Assembly: GCF_003999975.1 (NCBI RefSeq)
Contig: NZ_RJAC01000043.1
Coordinates: 1 to 35,132 of the forward strand
Source of the DNA: Actinoplanes solisilvae
Lineage (GTDB): Bacteria; Actinomycetota; Actinomycetes; Mycobacteriales; Micromonosporaceae
Length of the DNA: 35,132 nt
Direction of reading: 5' to 3'
Below, piece by piece: positions 25,112 to 32,992 of the stretch. The translations under genes were made by a program, and so were the position numbers. The notes below the pieces were generated by a model. That model saw only the letters and a program-made list of their open reading frames with translations, was not told where the DNA came from and ran no database searches. Every line of letters starts with the position of its first letter. The stretch's first letter is position 1.

Positions 25112-25678
25112 CTACGCCTCGACCTGAATCCGGTAGCGGGCCGCGACCGTGAAGCCGTGGCCGTCGCCGCCGGTGAAGCGGATCTCGTGCGGGCCGGGCG
25201 GAAGCGGGTCGAGGCGGCGCCACAGGCCCCAGACGGTCACCGGGATCGGCTTGCGGGTGCCGGTGGCCGGGTTTCCGCGGGCGCCGGCGACCTCGAACGG
25301 GATCGGGGTGGCGATCACGTCGAGCTCGGAGAAGACGTCGTCGACGAAGAGTTCGCCGCGGGCGTGCGGAAGGTGGGGCGGCGGCTCGTCGGCGGGCCAG
25401 TGCCACATGTTGAACGCCGGGAGGAACAACGGACGTCCGGCGGGCACGGCGCATTGCCGCTCCACCGCGTCGCCGAAGGTGCCGGCGAGGAAGAAGACGT
25501 CGTCGGGCTGGTTGACCGCCGCGACCGAGCCGTCGGGGTCGGCGACCGGGTTGCGCAGCGGGCCGAAGCTCGCGACCCACTGCACCCAGCGAGCGGCCAG
25601 GCCTTCCGGCGAGGACGGGTCGTAGGGCAACGGCTGCGCCGGCCGCCCGCCACCGAACAGGTCGGAGAAGATCGACAT
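25112..25678 (-). CDS. Hypothetical protein with a VPAGRPLFLPAFN motif (188 aa)
   Basis: The sequence contains FFLAGTFGDAVERQCAVPAG followed by RPLFLPAFNMW, resembling a widespread unknown family, often secreted, with the pattern FLAGTFGG...R-C-VPAGKALFFP. Here there is no signal peptide: the protein begins MSIFSDLFGGGRPAQPLPYD. The C-terminus (LPPGPHEIRFTGGDGHGFTV) looks like a beta-sandwich edge. It follows the second P450 by 30 bases on the same strand, so the pair is probably one operon. Function unknown. Confidence 0.8.
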   Translation of the reverse strand: MSIFSDLFGGGRPAQPLPYDPSSPEGLAARWVQWVASFGPLRNPVADPDGSVAAVNQPDDVFFLAGTFGDAVERQCAVPAGRPLFLPAFNMWHWPADEPPPHLPHARGELFVDDVFSELDVIATPIPFEVAGARGNPATGTRKPIPVTVWGLWRRLDPLPPGPHEIRFTGGDGHGFTVAARYRIQVEA

Positions 25679-25708
25679 GGCGGGTGAGGGTAGTCGATGG
25701 ATGTCCGG

Positions 25709-26905
25709 TCAGCCAGTGGTGATCGGGATCGACGCGAAGCCGCGCAGGGTGAGACGGTCGCGGCGTACCGGCTCGGCGCTCAGGGCCAGCTTCGGGAGCG
25801 TCGTCAGCAGCAACGGGAACGCGACCTGGGCCTCCAACCGGGCCAGAGGCGCGCCCAGGCAGTAGTGGGCGCCGCCGCCGAACGACACCGGCTGGATGCT
25901 GGGGCGGTCAGGGTCGAAGCGGTGCGGGTCGGGGTAGCGGGCCGGGTCGCGGTTCGCGGCACCGAGCAGCATGGTCAGGCCCGCGCCGGCCGGCACGGCG
26001 ACGCCGTCCAGGTCGAGATCCTCGGCCGCGAATCGGGACGTGAGCTGCACCGGGGAGTCGTACCGAAGGATCTCTTCGACGAAGGCGGGGGACAGCTCGG
26101 GATCGGCGCGCAGGCGGTGGGCCTGGGCGGGCATCGTGAGCAGCAGGTGCAGGCCGGTGCCGAGCAGGTTCGCGGTCGTCTCGAACCCGGCGACCAGCAG
26201 CAGCACCAGGTTGGCCAGCAGCTCCTCGCCGGTGAGGGTGCCGCCGGTGGCGATCAGGGCGCTGGTCAGATCTTCCCGCGGGTTCTTCTGCCGTTCGGCG
26301 ATCAGGCCGATGAAGTAGTTCTCGAGCTCGCGCCCGGCCGCGTCGGCCAGTTCCATCTCGTCGACGGTGCTGATCGGCTCGAGCACCACGGTCAGGTCGG
26401 CCGCCTTCTCGCGGAACCAGGCGCGGTCGCCGGCGGGCACGCCCAGCAGCGAGCAGATCACGCCGATCGGCAGCGGGTAGGCGAACGCGGTCATGAAGTC
26501 GGCCCCGTCGGGCATCGCCTCGATCAGGTCGGCGGCCTGTTCGGCGATCACGTCACGCATGGCCGCGATGCGCTTCGGCGTGAAGGTGGCCGCGGCGGCA
26601 CGGCGTACGCGGGTGTGGTCTGGAGGGTTGGTCTGCAGCATGGACAGCACGACCGAGGCGACCCCGCGGTTCTGCCGCCAGCCGGGCCAGAACTGGTCGT
26701 AGTCGCTCGCGTCGGCCAGCCGCAGGGCCGGGTCGCGCAGCAGGCGGTTGGTGAGCGCGTGGGTGGTGACATACCAGCGTTCGTCGGGCGCTAGGAGGAC
26801 CGGGGAGTGGGCACGCAGGACGTCATAGGCCGGGTACGGGTCGTCGCGGCCTTCGGGGGAGAAGAGGGAGCCGAGCGCGGTCTGATGGTCCATGCCGCTC
26901 ATCAT
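25709..26905 (-). CDS. Second cytochrome P450
   Basis: The product is 398 residues from ATG 26905; ATG 26893 (residue 5) is an alternative start. I-helix AGFETT (239-244) has the normal acid-alcohol Thr. ExxR is EILR at 278-281, and the heme loop FGGGAHYCLG (342-351) carries Cys349. This P450 is typical of macrolide or secondary-metabolite tailoring families, but no biosynthetic genes are in the window and the substrate is unknown. It faces the first P450 across the tail-to-tail junction and lies downstream of a 12-bp tandem repeat. Confidence 0.93.
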   Translation of the reverse strand: MMSGMDHQTALGSLFSPEGRDDPYPAYDVLRAHSPVLLAPDERWYVTTHALTNRLLRDPALRLADASDYDQFWPGWRQNRGVASVVLSMLQTNPPDHTRVRRAAAATFTPKRIAAMRDVIAEQAADLIEAMPDGADFMTAFAYPLPIGVICSLLGVPAGDRAWFREKAADLTVVLEPISTVDEMELADAAGRELENYFIGLIAERQKNPREDLTSALIATGGTLTGEELLANLVLLLVAGFETTANLLGTGLHLLLTMPAQAHRLRADPELSPAFVEEILRYDSPVQLTSRFAAEDLDLDGVAVPAGAGLTMLLGAANRDPARYPDPHRFDPDRPSIQPVSFGGGAHYCLGAPLARLEAQVAFPLLLTTLPKLALSAEPVRRDRLTLRGFASIPITTG

Positions 26906-26933
26906 CGCCGATCAGTACGACAGATTCCGGTAC

Positions 26934-26993
26934 GGCTTCCCGCGCGGCTCTCCGCACGGTTCTCCGCGCGGCTCTCCGTAGGGCTCTCCGCAC
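26934..26993. repeat. Five 12-bp direct repeats upstream of the second P450
   Basis: Units such as GGCTCTCCGCAC start at 26934, 26946, 26958, 26970 and 26982; the second and fifth are identical and the others differ at two to four bases. The array begins 29 bases upstream of the P450 ATG (26905). Because 12 is a multiple of three it gives a four-residue repeat in every frame, but no gene there has a plausible start. It could be a set of binding sites or a slippage-prone microsatellite. Confidence 0.75.
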
Positions 26994-27210
26994 GGCCGAT
27001 GGTGGGCGGGCCGCCGCCCCGCTGCCCGCCCACCCCGGCCGTGACCGCTGCCGCGCGCCCACAATCGGGCGTTCCCCCGGCGACGGTCACCCCGGCTGGT
27101 CGGCCGCGACCCGGTTCCCAGGGGTCGACCTGCCGACCTTCACCAAGCTCGATGCGTCGCGTCAACGCTACGGAGTGGCCCGGTCACGCGGAATAGTCCG
27201 TCCCACCACG
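26994..27210. other. Spacer between the P450 repeat and the protease terminator
   Basis: No gene could be supported. Both strands are open but low-complexity (Arg/Pro/Gly/Ala), with no ribosome-binding site in front of a start. The promoter of the second P450 probably lies in or near this stretch. Confidence 0.4.
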
Positions 27211-27235
27211 CCGCCCCCTCGGGTTAGGGGTGCGG
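27211..27235 (-). terminator. Hairpin terminator after the protease gene
   Basis: CCGCCCCCT (27211-27219) pairs with AGGGGTGCGG (27226-27235) with one bulged base around a 6-base loop, about 15 bases past the protease stop. It lacks a T-tract. Confidence 0.45.
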
Positions 27236-27250
27236 TTCAGCCCGATACGG

Positions 27251-28042
27251 CTACCCCGTGAGGTGTTCGGCCAGGAACGACCAGGCTTCGCTGGCCCGGT
27301 CGACGCGGTTGTAGATGCCGACCCACGCCTGCGGTCGCTGCCGCAAATCGGGCGAACCGCACGTCTGGCGGTCGGCGGCCCCGGCCGTGACGGTTTGCAG
27401 CACGGGGGTGCCGTCGGCGGCGGCCGCGAACATGGGCCCGCCGCTGTCGCCCGGCGACGAACCGCCCCGCACCGAGGTCACGAAGGTCAGCGAGCCACGC
27501 AGCGGGTCGGGGAAGAGACAGGGGCCCTCGTTCACGGCGGCCAGGCTGGTGACCCGTACGCCCGCGGTGTGCTGGACGGTCGTGCCACCGAACCCGTAGA
27601 CCTCGGCACCGCTCGCCGCCGGCAGGGGACCGTCGGCGATGCGGGCCGGGGCGACCCCGCTCATCGGCTCGGCCAGCTCGAGCAGCGCGACGTCGTTGAC
27701 CAGCGTCTTCGCGTCATAGCCGGACATGCGCCGTACGGCTGAGACGGTCTTCCCCGCCTCGCCGACGTGGATCTTGCTCGCGCGGTAGGGCTCGTCGGGC
27801 CGGCCGCCGACGTTGGTGCAGTGCTGGGCGGTCAGCACCCAGCGGGGCGCGATCAGGGTGCCCGTGCAGGTCAGGCCCCGGTCGAAGAAGCCCTGGTCGG
27901 CGTCGACGCGCACCACGGACGAGAGCCGGTCGCTCGTCGCGGCCTGCGCGGTGACGATCGCCGATGCCTGCCCGGTCATCGCCCAGACCACGAAGGCGGC
28001 GACGGCGATCAGCGCCATCCGTGCCCATCGGTGCCTGGTCAA
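27251..28042 (-). CDS. Secreted trypsin-like serine protease (S1 family)
   Basis: The 263-residue precursor has a signal peptide: a basic start (TRHRWAR), the hydrophobic run MALIAVAAFVVWAM and a likely cleavage after GQASA (about residue 28). The chymotrypsin-fold triad is visible: His74 in LTAQHC, Asp117 in NDVALLEL and Ser200 in GDSGGP. Cys59 and Cys75 are placed for the His-loop disulfide, and Cys175 and the Cys of QTCGSPD for another. A short propeptide may remain before VRVDAD. The product is exported and cuts proteins; its target is unknown. TTG 28042 is chosen because a GAAGGG Shine-Dalgarno is 8 bases upstream. Confidence 0.93.
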   Translation of the reverse strand: MTRHRWARMALIAVAAFVVWAMTGQASAIVTAQAATSDRLSSVVRVDADQGFFDRGLTCTGTLIAPRWVLTAQHCTNVGGRPDEPYRASKIHVGEAGKTVSAVRRMSGYDAKTLVNDVALLELAEPMSGVAPARIADGPLPAASGAEVYGFGGTTVQHTAGVRVTSLAAVNEGPCLFPDPLRGSLTFVTSVRGGSSPGDSGGPMFAAAADGTPVLQTVTAGAADRQTCGSPDLRQRPQAWVGIYNRVDRASEAWSFLAEHLTG

Positions 28043-28053
28043 TGTCCGTGCCC

Positions 28054-28082
28054 TTCGTAGCCGTCTGACTACACGCTACGAA
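28054..28082 (-). promoter_or_regulatory. Inverted repeat abutting the protease ribosome-binding site
   Basis: TTCGTAGC (28054-28061) and GCTACGAA (28075-28082) form a perfect 8-bp dyad with a 13-base spacer, 12 bases upstream of the TTG start. Its edge overlaps the GAAGGG Shine-Dalgarno on the minus strand. It could be an operator in DNA or a hairpin that limits ribosome access in mRNA. Confidence 0.45.
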
Positions 28083-28183
28083 ACGCACACCAACGGTGGC
28101 ATCGTCCGACCCACCGCGCCACGCCTGCCCGATCCGCTTAACTCAAAAGTGCAACCATTGCCGTACGTCGTTCCGCCCGGCAC

Positions 28184-28327
28184 CTACGTCAGAAGGCTTG
28201 TCACGTGGTCCAGAAGCCAGCTCGTGACAGCGCGGGCGACGCCGCCGACCACGCCGGTCAGCACCGCCAGAGCAATCCGGGCTCGGTGATCGTCCGGTCC
28301 GCTGGAGTGTGGTTCGTGTCGGGTCAT
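28184..28327 (-). CDS. 47-residue small protein with a hydrophobic/amphipathic helix
   Basis: ATG 28327 is preceded by GGGAGCGAGCG, a fair Shine-Dalgarno, and the frame ends at TAG 28184. The product begins TRHEPHSSGPDDHRARIALA, then VLTGVVGGVARAVTSWLLDH and a short tail. The polar 17-residue head and roughly 25-residue hydrophobic helix suggest a membrane or membrane-surface peptide. It lies between the protease and the divergent NTPase, 142 bases upstream of the protease start on the same strand. Protein-like composition and a good ribosome-binding site support it. Similarity to known families is not evident. Confidence 0.55.
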   Translation of the reverse strand: MTRHEPHSSGPDDHRARIALAVLTGVVGGVARAVTSWLLDHVTSLLT

Positions 28328-28455
28328 CGCTCGCTCCCGCGCGTCTGAGGCTGACTGGTGCGTTCAGACTCGGGTCGCCTCGAAGGGCTTGGCCTCGGTG
28401 TCGACGGGTGTCGAGCGGAGCACGCAAGGTAGCGGTGCGGCATCATGAGGACGCG

Positions 28456-30861
28456 ATGGATGCCGACAAGTCCCGACCGGTGCGTCGCCCATCGGTGCCC
28501 GGGGCCAGACCTCAGCCGATCCGCCGGCCGCGACGGCTGGCTCAGCCGGATCTCCCGAGTGGATCACAGCGTGACGTCCGCGACCTGCTCCACGGCCTGC
28601 ACGAGAAGGCCGGCCGGCCGTCGCTCAGCGTGCTGGAGAAGCGCATCGCCGACGACGACCGGCTCGACGGCGCGCCGAAGAAGGACGTGATCCACAGGAT
28701 CATCAGCTGGGGTGGCCCGGCAAGGCTCGACGACGTGCGGGCGGTCGCCCGGATACTCGCCCGCGACTGCGGCCAGGACGAGTTCGCGGTTGCGGCGCAG
28801 GTCGCGCGGCTGACGGAGCTGCCCGAACCGGCCGGTACCACCACAGCGGACCCGGGCCGGCCGATCAGTGTGTGCGATCCGTTCGCCCTCGAGGTGCATC
28901 GCGCCATCACCGTACCGGGAAGAAGCCGGAGGCTGACCCAGCTGCCCGTCTATGTGGACCGGGACCACGATCGGCGGATGCGGGAGATCGCCGACTCGGC
29001 GCTGACCGGTTCCAGCCGGATGATCACCCTGGTGGGCGGCTCGTCAACCGGCAAGACCCGTGCCTGCTGGGAACTGGCTCAGTACGTCGAGCGGCGGCAA
29101 CCGGAGCTGTGGCGGATCTGGCATCCCTTCGACCCGACCCGGCCGGAGGCCGCGGCCGACGAGCTCGGTCACGTCGGCCGCAACACCATCGTCTGGCTGA
29201 ACGAGGCCCAGCTGTACCTCGCCCCACTCGGCCGCCAACTCGGCGAACGTATCGCGGCCGGTCTGCGTACCCTGCTCGCGGACGACAAACGGAGGCCCGT
29301 CCTGGTGCTGGCGACGATGTGGCCCGGACACTGGACGAAGCTGACGAACCGGCCGATGGACGAAGGGCTCAGTGACCCGCACGCTCAGGTCCGCGAACTC
29401 CTGGACGCCACCGACGTCGACGTACCCGAGGCGTTCACCCCGTCCGATCTGACCGACCTGGACACCAAGAACGACCCGCGGCTGCACCACGCCGGCAAGA
29501 ACGCCACGGGCGGTCGCATCACCCAGTACCTGGCCGGGGCTCCGATGCTTTTCGACCGCTACCGCAAAGCGCCGCCGGCGGCCCGGGCCCTGCTGGACGT
29601 CGCGGTCGACGCTCGCCGGCTCGGCCATCCCCCGGCCATCCCGCGCGCGTTGCTCGAAGAGGCCGCCGCCGGCTATCTCGACGACGACGCGTGGGCCCTG
29701 AACGACCAGGATCACTGGTTCGAACAGGCTCTCGCCTACACCGCCGAGCCTTGCAACGGGATCCGCGGGTTGCTGACCCCGCTGCGCCCTCGACCGGGCG
29801 AGGACACCCAGCACGGCGGCCCGGTGTATCGGCTGGCCGACTACGTCGAGCAGGCCGGGGCCACACCGCGGGCCGACGTCTACCCACCACCCAGTTTCTG
29901 GCAGGCCGCTTCGCGTACGGTTCAGGACGCCGGCGCCTTGCGCGTGCTGGGGTGGGCGGCGGAACAACGAGGGCGTTATCGGCATGCCGCTCTCCTCTAC
30001 CGTGCCAGCGTCGACCACGGAGAGTTGGCGTCCTTCAAGGCCCTGCTCAGGCTGGTCGAACTGACCGGCAGTCCGAGCGACACGGTCGTGGACCTCTGTC
30101 GTGGTGCGGCGGCCCGCGGCAGCACCGACGCGCTGAACCACCTGGCCTTCATGCGGGAACGGATCGGAGATCTCCGAGGCGCTGCCGACCTGTACGGCCA
30201 AGCTTCCGACCTCGGCGACACCGGCGCCCTGCGCGCCCTGGCCCGGCTGTCCGAACTGTCCGGCGACGAACACGGCGCGGCCCGCTTCGCCCGCGCGGCC
30301 GCCGATGGCGATCGGCGAACCGCCGAGCAGCCGGGCGAACGTGCCGGTGATCTGGATCGTGCGAAGATCTTCTCCAAGCGAGCGATCCGGCCACAAGACC
30401 TCGACGACCAGGACGCTCGGTTGCGCCGGCAAGCCGTCGAGCGGGCTCACAACAACGCGCTGATCGAGCTGGTGCGGGACCGCCGCCGCGCCGGTGACCT
30501 GGCGGGTGCAGTCGCGGCGGCCTGGGAAGCCGCGGAACGCGGGCAGACCAGCATTCTCAGCCAACTGGCGCTCCACCTCGACGGGGAGGGCGACCCGGAC
30601 GAGGCCGCTCGTCTGGCTCACGAGGCCGCCGATCGCGGCAACCCGATCGTGCTGAGCAGGTTGGCCCGGCGACGCGAGCTCGCCGGCGACCCGAACGCCG
30701 CCGCCGGCCTGTACCGCGCTGCGGTCAACCGCGCCAACACCAACGCCATGATCAACCTTGCCCGGCTGCGCGAAACGGCCGGCGACGTCGAAAGCGCCGA
30801 GAGAATCCGCCGCTTCGGCCTGAGCGCCGACGGATCACCGGCCGAGCCGTGGACTGTCTGA
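28456..30861 (+). CDS. HTH - P-loop NTPase - Sel1/TPR repeat protein
   Basis: The product is 801 residues. The start is ATG 28456 with AGGA upstream; the open frame before it is shadow. Residues about 36-120 look like an atypical helix-turn-helix (RDVRDLLHGLHEKAGRPSLS and the following helices). The ATPase has Walker A GGSSTGKT at 194-201 and a Walker B-like IVWLNEAQ (245-252) ending NE rather than DE. The C-terminal part (about 505-795) is a series of Sel1/TPR-like repeats with ALxxLAxLxExxGDxxxAAxLY patterns. This resembles actinobacterial STAND-like ATPases that sense and signal, some of them in defence islands; no effector is recognised. It ends 27 bases inside the convergent HAD-like gene. 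Confidence 0.85.
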   Translation: MDADKSRPVRRPSVPGARPQPIRRPRRLAQPDLPSGSQRDVRDLLHGLHEKAGRPSLSVLEKRIADDDRLDGAPKKDVIHRIISWGGPARLDDVRAVARILARDCGQDEFAVAAQVARLTELPEPAGTTTADPGRPISVCDPFALEVHRAITVPGRSRRLTQLPVYVDRDHDRRMREIADSALTGSSRMITLVGGSSTGKTRACWELAQYVERRQPELWRIWHPFDPTRPEAAADELGHVGRNTIVWLNEAQLYLAPLGRQLGERIAAGLRTLLADDKRRPVLVLATMWPGHWTKLTNRPMDEGLSDPHAQVRELLDATDVDVPEAFTPSDLTDLDTKNDPRLHHAGKNATGGRITQYLAGAPMLFDRYRKAPPAARALLDVAVDARRLGHPPAIPRALLEEAAAGYLDDDAWALNDQDHWFEQALAYTAEPCNGIRGLLTPLRPRPGEDTQHGGPVYRLADYVEQAGATPRADVYPPPSFWQAASRTVQDAGALRVLGWAAEQRGRYRHAALLYRASVDHGELASFKALLRLVELTGSPSDTVVDLCRGAAARGSTDALNHLAFMRERIGDLRGAADLYGQASDLGDTGALRALARLSELSGDEHGAARFARAAADGDRRTAEQPGERAGDLDRAKIFSKRAIRPQDLDDQDARLRRQAVERAHNNALIELVRDRRRAGDLAGAVAAAWEAAERGQTSILSQLALHLDGEGDPDEAARLAHEAADRGNPIVLSRLARRRELAGDPNAAAGLYRAAVNRANTNAMINLARLRETAGDVESAERIRRFGLSADGSPAEPWTV

Positions 30862-31341
30862 TCGCAGAACCCACCGCCGTACGGTCTCCAAATCGTCCTC
30901 AGTGAGGCCCAGGTAGGGATCGACCTTGTGCAGCAGGGCCGGGGCGGGATGTTCCCCGGCTACCCAGAGCCGGTCCATGTCGCCGATCTCGTCATCGAGC
31001 CACACGAATGGTTGGCCTCGCGCCCAGCGGGTCAGGGGCGCGGTCTTCCAGTGCATGCCACGGATCGGCACGTCATCGTCGTCGGGCCAGCGCACCACGG
31101 GCAGCTCCGGCAGGCCCAACAGGGGAGCGACGACCTCGTTGGCCTCATCCATCCACGTGGTCGCCCAGACCAGCCGGCAGTTGAGCGCGCGCAGCCGCGG
31201 CCCGTCCGCCCGATCGATCCGGGCCAGGAGCGGATCTTCGGTGTCTCGCCGGGCGCGGAAGGGAAGCAGGGGGCCGTCCACGTCGAGGAACAACAGGGGT
31301 TTGTTGTCACGGCTTGGGGAGCCGGGCGCGGGCTGAGGCAC
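30835..31341 (-). CDS. HAD-like hydrolase-family protein (168 aa)
   Basis: The sequence starts MPQPAPGSPSRDNKPLLFLD. HAD motif I is FLDVDGPLL, with Asp20 and Asp22 as the nucleophile and general acid positions. LVWATTWMDEAN (motif II Thr region), HWKTAPLTRW (motif III Lys) and FVWLDDEIGD (motif IV Asp pair) complete the phosphatase-type core. It may be a phosphohydrolase of unknown substrate. GTG 31341 is chosen because GAGGAGG ends 2 bases before it; no better start exists in this frame. It overlaps the end of the HEAT-like gene by 35 bases and, at its 3' end, the NTPase gene by 27 bases. Confidence 0.8.
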   Translation of the reverse strand: MPQPAPGSPSRDNKPLLFLDVDGPLLPFRARRDTEDPLLARIDRADGPRLRALNCRLVWATTWMDEANEVVAPLLGLPELPVVRWPDDDDVPIRGMHWKTAPLTRWARGQPFVWLDDEIGDMDRLWVAGEHPAPALLHKVDPYLGLTEDDLETVRRWVLRSDSPRLGR

Positions 31342-31807
31342 GTACCTCCTCGTCCTCCATCGGGTCGGCTTCCAGGAACGCCAGCCGCTCGGTGAGCTCC
31401 GCGTTCTCGGCGGCGACGCGGCGGACATCGGCCTCGCAGTCCCAGAGGCCCTCGAACAGGCGCGGGGCGACATGTTCGGGATCAAGGGCCAGTGCGGCGC
31501 GCAGGTAGGCGGCACGTTCGTACGAATGTGGGCTGAACCAGAGGCGATGCAGGCGCGGCACTATGGTGCGGGCGTCGTCGCCGCCGATGCGGGCCAGGCC
31601 GGTGGCCAAGGTGTCGTAGCCGCAGCGGTTCTCCGGCCTGCTGTCCAGCCAATCCCAGGCGGTCAGCAGCGCTGGGACATCGGTCTCGTCACCGTGGGCG
31701 GCCAGCAGTCGTTGAGCGGACCAGCGCATCGGATGCTGCGGCGTCGCGGCCCAGCGGCGGGCGGTAGGAAGGGCCTGCGGGCCGAGAAGACTCAGGGCGC
31801 AGCTCAT
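31307..31807 (-). CDS. HEAT-like repeat protein, second half (166 aa)
   Basis: The sequence starts MSCALSLLGPQALPTARRWA and continues with helical pairs such as HPMRWSAQRLLAAHGDETDV, consistent with HEAT repeats. Its ATG overlaps the stop of the previous gene (ATGA). The two together resemble one HEAT protein split in two, either by an indel or as a naturally coupled pair. The function of these small actinobacterial HEAT proteins is unknown; many are scaffolds. It ends with acidic/basic helices (EDEEVRASARARLPKP). Confidence 0.75.
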   Translation of the reverse strand: MSCALSLLGPQALPTARRWAATPQHPMRWSAQRLLAAHGDETDVPALLTAWDWLDSRPENRCGYDTLATGLARIGGDDARTIVPRLHRLWFSPHSYERAAYLRAALALDPEHVAPRLFEGLWDCEADVRRVAAENAELTERLAFLEADPMEDEEVRASARARLPKP

Positions 31808-32481
31808 CGGAACAGCCGGTCGAGCATCGGCAGCATGGCGGGCTGCGGTCCGCGACAGTTCAGCTCGTACAGTGCCGCCCGCTGCCCGGCCAGGTCACCG
31901 TCGCTGACCGTGGTCAGGAGGGTTTCCGCCGGCGCCTCTCGCAGCGACGGCGCACGCCTGGCAGGCGGCCAAGACGCGATCCGGTCGTCGGCTCCGGCCC
32001 AGTCCGTCCACGGCCGGCCGCCCCAGAACGGGTCGTCCCCGGCACTGTCGAGCCGGGCCAGGGCAACCGGCAGCAGGTCGTCCCACTGTTCCCGCGGCCA
32101 ATCACCGGCAATGTGCTCGAGCACATCGACCCAGCGCGGGCCGTCGCCGATGTAGCGCCTTAGTCCGTCGACCGCCGCCAGGTCCCCGTCGCGGCCGAGT
32201 GTCGCGAGGACGGACAGGGTGTTGTTGAACGTGTTGTCGTCGTTGTCCTCGGGGTGAGCTTCGAGCAGCGCCATCAGGTCGGTCACGGGGATGTTCACCG
32301 CCCGGACCAGCCGCGCGAGGTAGACGGTCCGCTCGTCGACCTGCCAGTCCCAGCGGTAGTCCCGGGCGATGCAGCCGAGCACCGCGTCTCTGTCGCCGGG
32401 TCTGCGCGCCGCCCGTCCTAAACCCCGTTGCAGAGCACCCAGCTCCGTTCCCGGGTGGGTGTAATGCCAGTCATCCGTCAT
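31804..32481 (-). CDS. HEAT-like repeat protein, first half (225 aa)
   Basis: The start is ATG 32481 (MTDDWHYTHPGTELGALQRG). Helical repeats such as NNTLSVLATLGRDGDLAAVD and WVDVLEHIAGDWPREQWDDL suggest HEAT-type hairpins; there is no signal or membrane segment. It precedes the 166-residue protein by a 4-base ATGA overlap and follows trmO by 43 bases on the same strand. It is probably in one transcript with trmO, the second HEAT gene and the HAD-like gene. Function unknown. Confidence 0.78.
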   Translation of the reverse strand: MTDDWHYTHPGTELGALQRGLGRAARRPGDRDAVLGCIARDYRWDWQVDERTVYLARLVRAVNIPVTDLMALLEAHPEDNDDNTFNNTLSVLATLGRDGDLAAVDGLRRYIGDGPRWVDVLEHIAGDWPREQWDDLLPVALARLDSAGDDPFWGGRPWTDWAGADDRIASWPPARRAPSLREAPAETLLTTVSDGDLAGQRAALYELNCRGPQPAMLPMLDRLFR

Positions 32482-32524
32482 CGCCGGTCACGGTAGCCAC
32501 CCCGGCGGCCGGCAGCGACCGGTT

Positions 32525-32992
32525 TCAGGGCCGGAAGTAGTCGGACATCATGCGCGTGACCCATTCCGGCTGTGTGACGTCGGCCGGGGTGAACTCGGCC
32601 ATCGCGGGCTTCAGGTCGATGACCGGGGTGCCCGAGACCGCGTCGAGGCCCACCACGGTCAGCTCGCGGCCGTCGACGGACTCGATGGCGCAGCACGTCA
32701 CGCCGATGCGGTTCGGGCGGCGGGGCCCGCGCCCGGCGAAGATGCCGACGGGCGGGAGGTCGGCGCGGCCGCGGTAGGGGAGCGGCTCGCGATAGTCGTC
32801 CTTCTCGGGGAACCGGTCGAAGACGAAGAGCACCTCCACGTGGGAGAAGCCGTCAAGACCCTGCAGGCACGCGTCGCCGAAACGCTCGTCGACGACGATC
32901 GTGCTGCGGACGGCACCCCAGTTGTCCGTGTGCTGAACGTCGGTCCGGTCGTTGTGGACCGTACCGATCGATTTGATCTCGAAGCTGGGCAT
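32525..32992 (-). CDS. trmO: TrmO/TsaA-like tRNA methyltransferase (UPF0066)
   Basis: The 155-residue protein matches the TsaA/TrmO family: a short beta-barrel with FEIKSIGTVHNDRTD at the start, GIFAGRGPRRPNRIGVT (83-99, the R-P-N-x-I-G signature) and GTPVIDLKP (121-129). TrmO uses S-adenosylmethionine to methylate N6-threonylcarbamoyladenosine in certain tRNAs; whether this member does so is inferred from the family. It acts in the cytoplasm. ATG 32992 gives the conserved N-terminus. It is upstream of the HEAT and HAD-like genes on the same strand. Confidence 0.88.
   Translation of the reverse strand: MPSFEIKSIGTVHNDRTDVQHTDNWGAVRSTIVVDERFGDACLQGLDGFSHVEVLFVFDRFPEKDDYREPLPYRGRADLPPVGIFAGRGPRRPNRIGVTCCAIESVDGRELTVVGLDAVSGTPVIDLKPAMAEFTPADVTQPEWVTRMMSDYFRP

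Noticed and set aside
70..30861. A defence island spanning the sensor-type ATPases
   Set aside because: The NACHT, NB-ARC and HTH-NTPase genes are separated by metabolic and membrane genes, and no nuclease, methylase or toxin partner is adjacent, so clustering is not supported.
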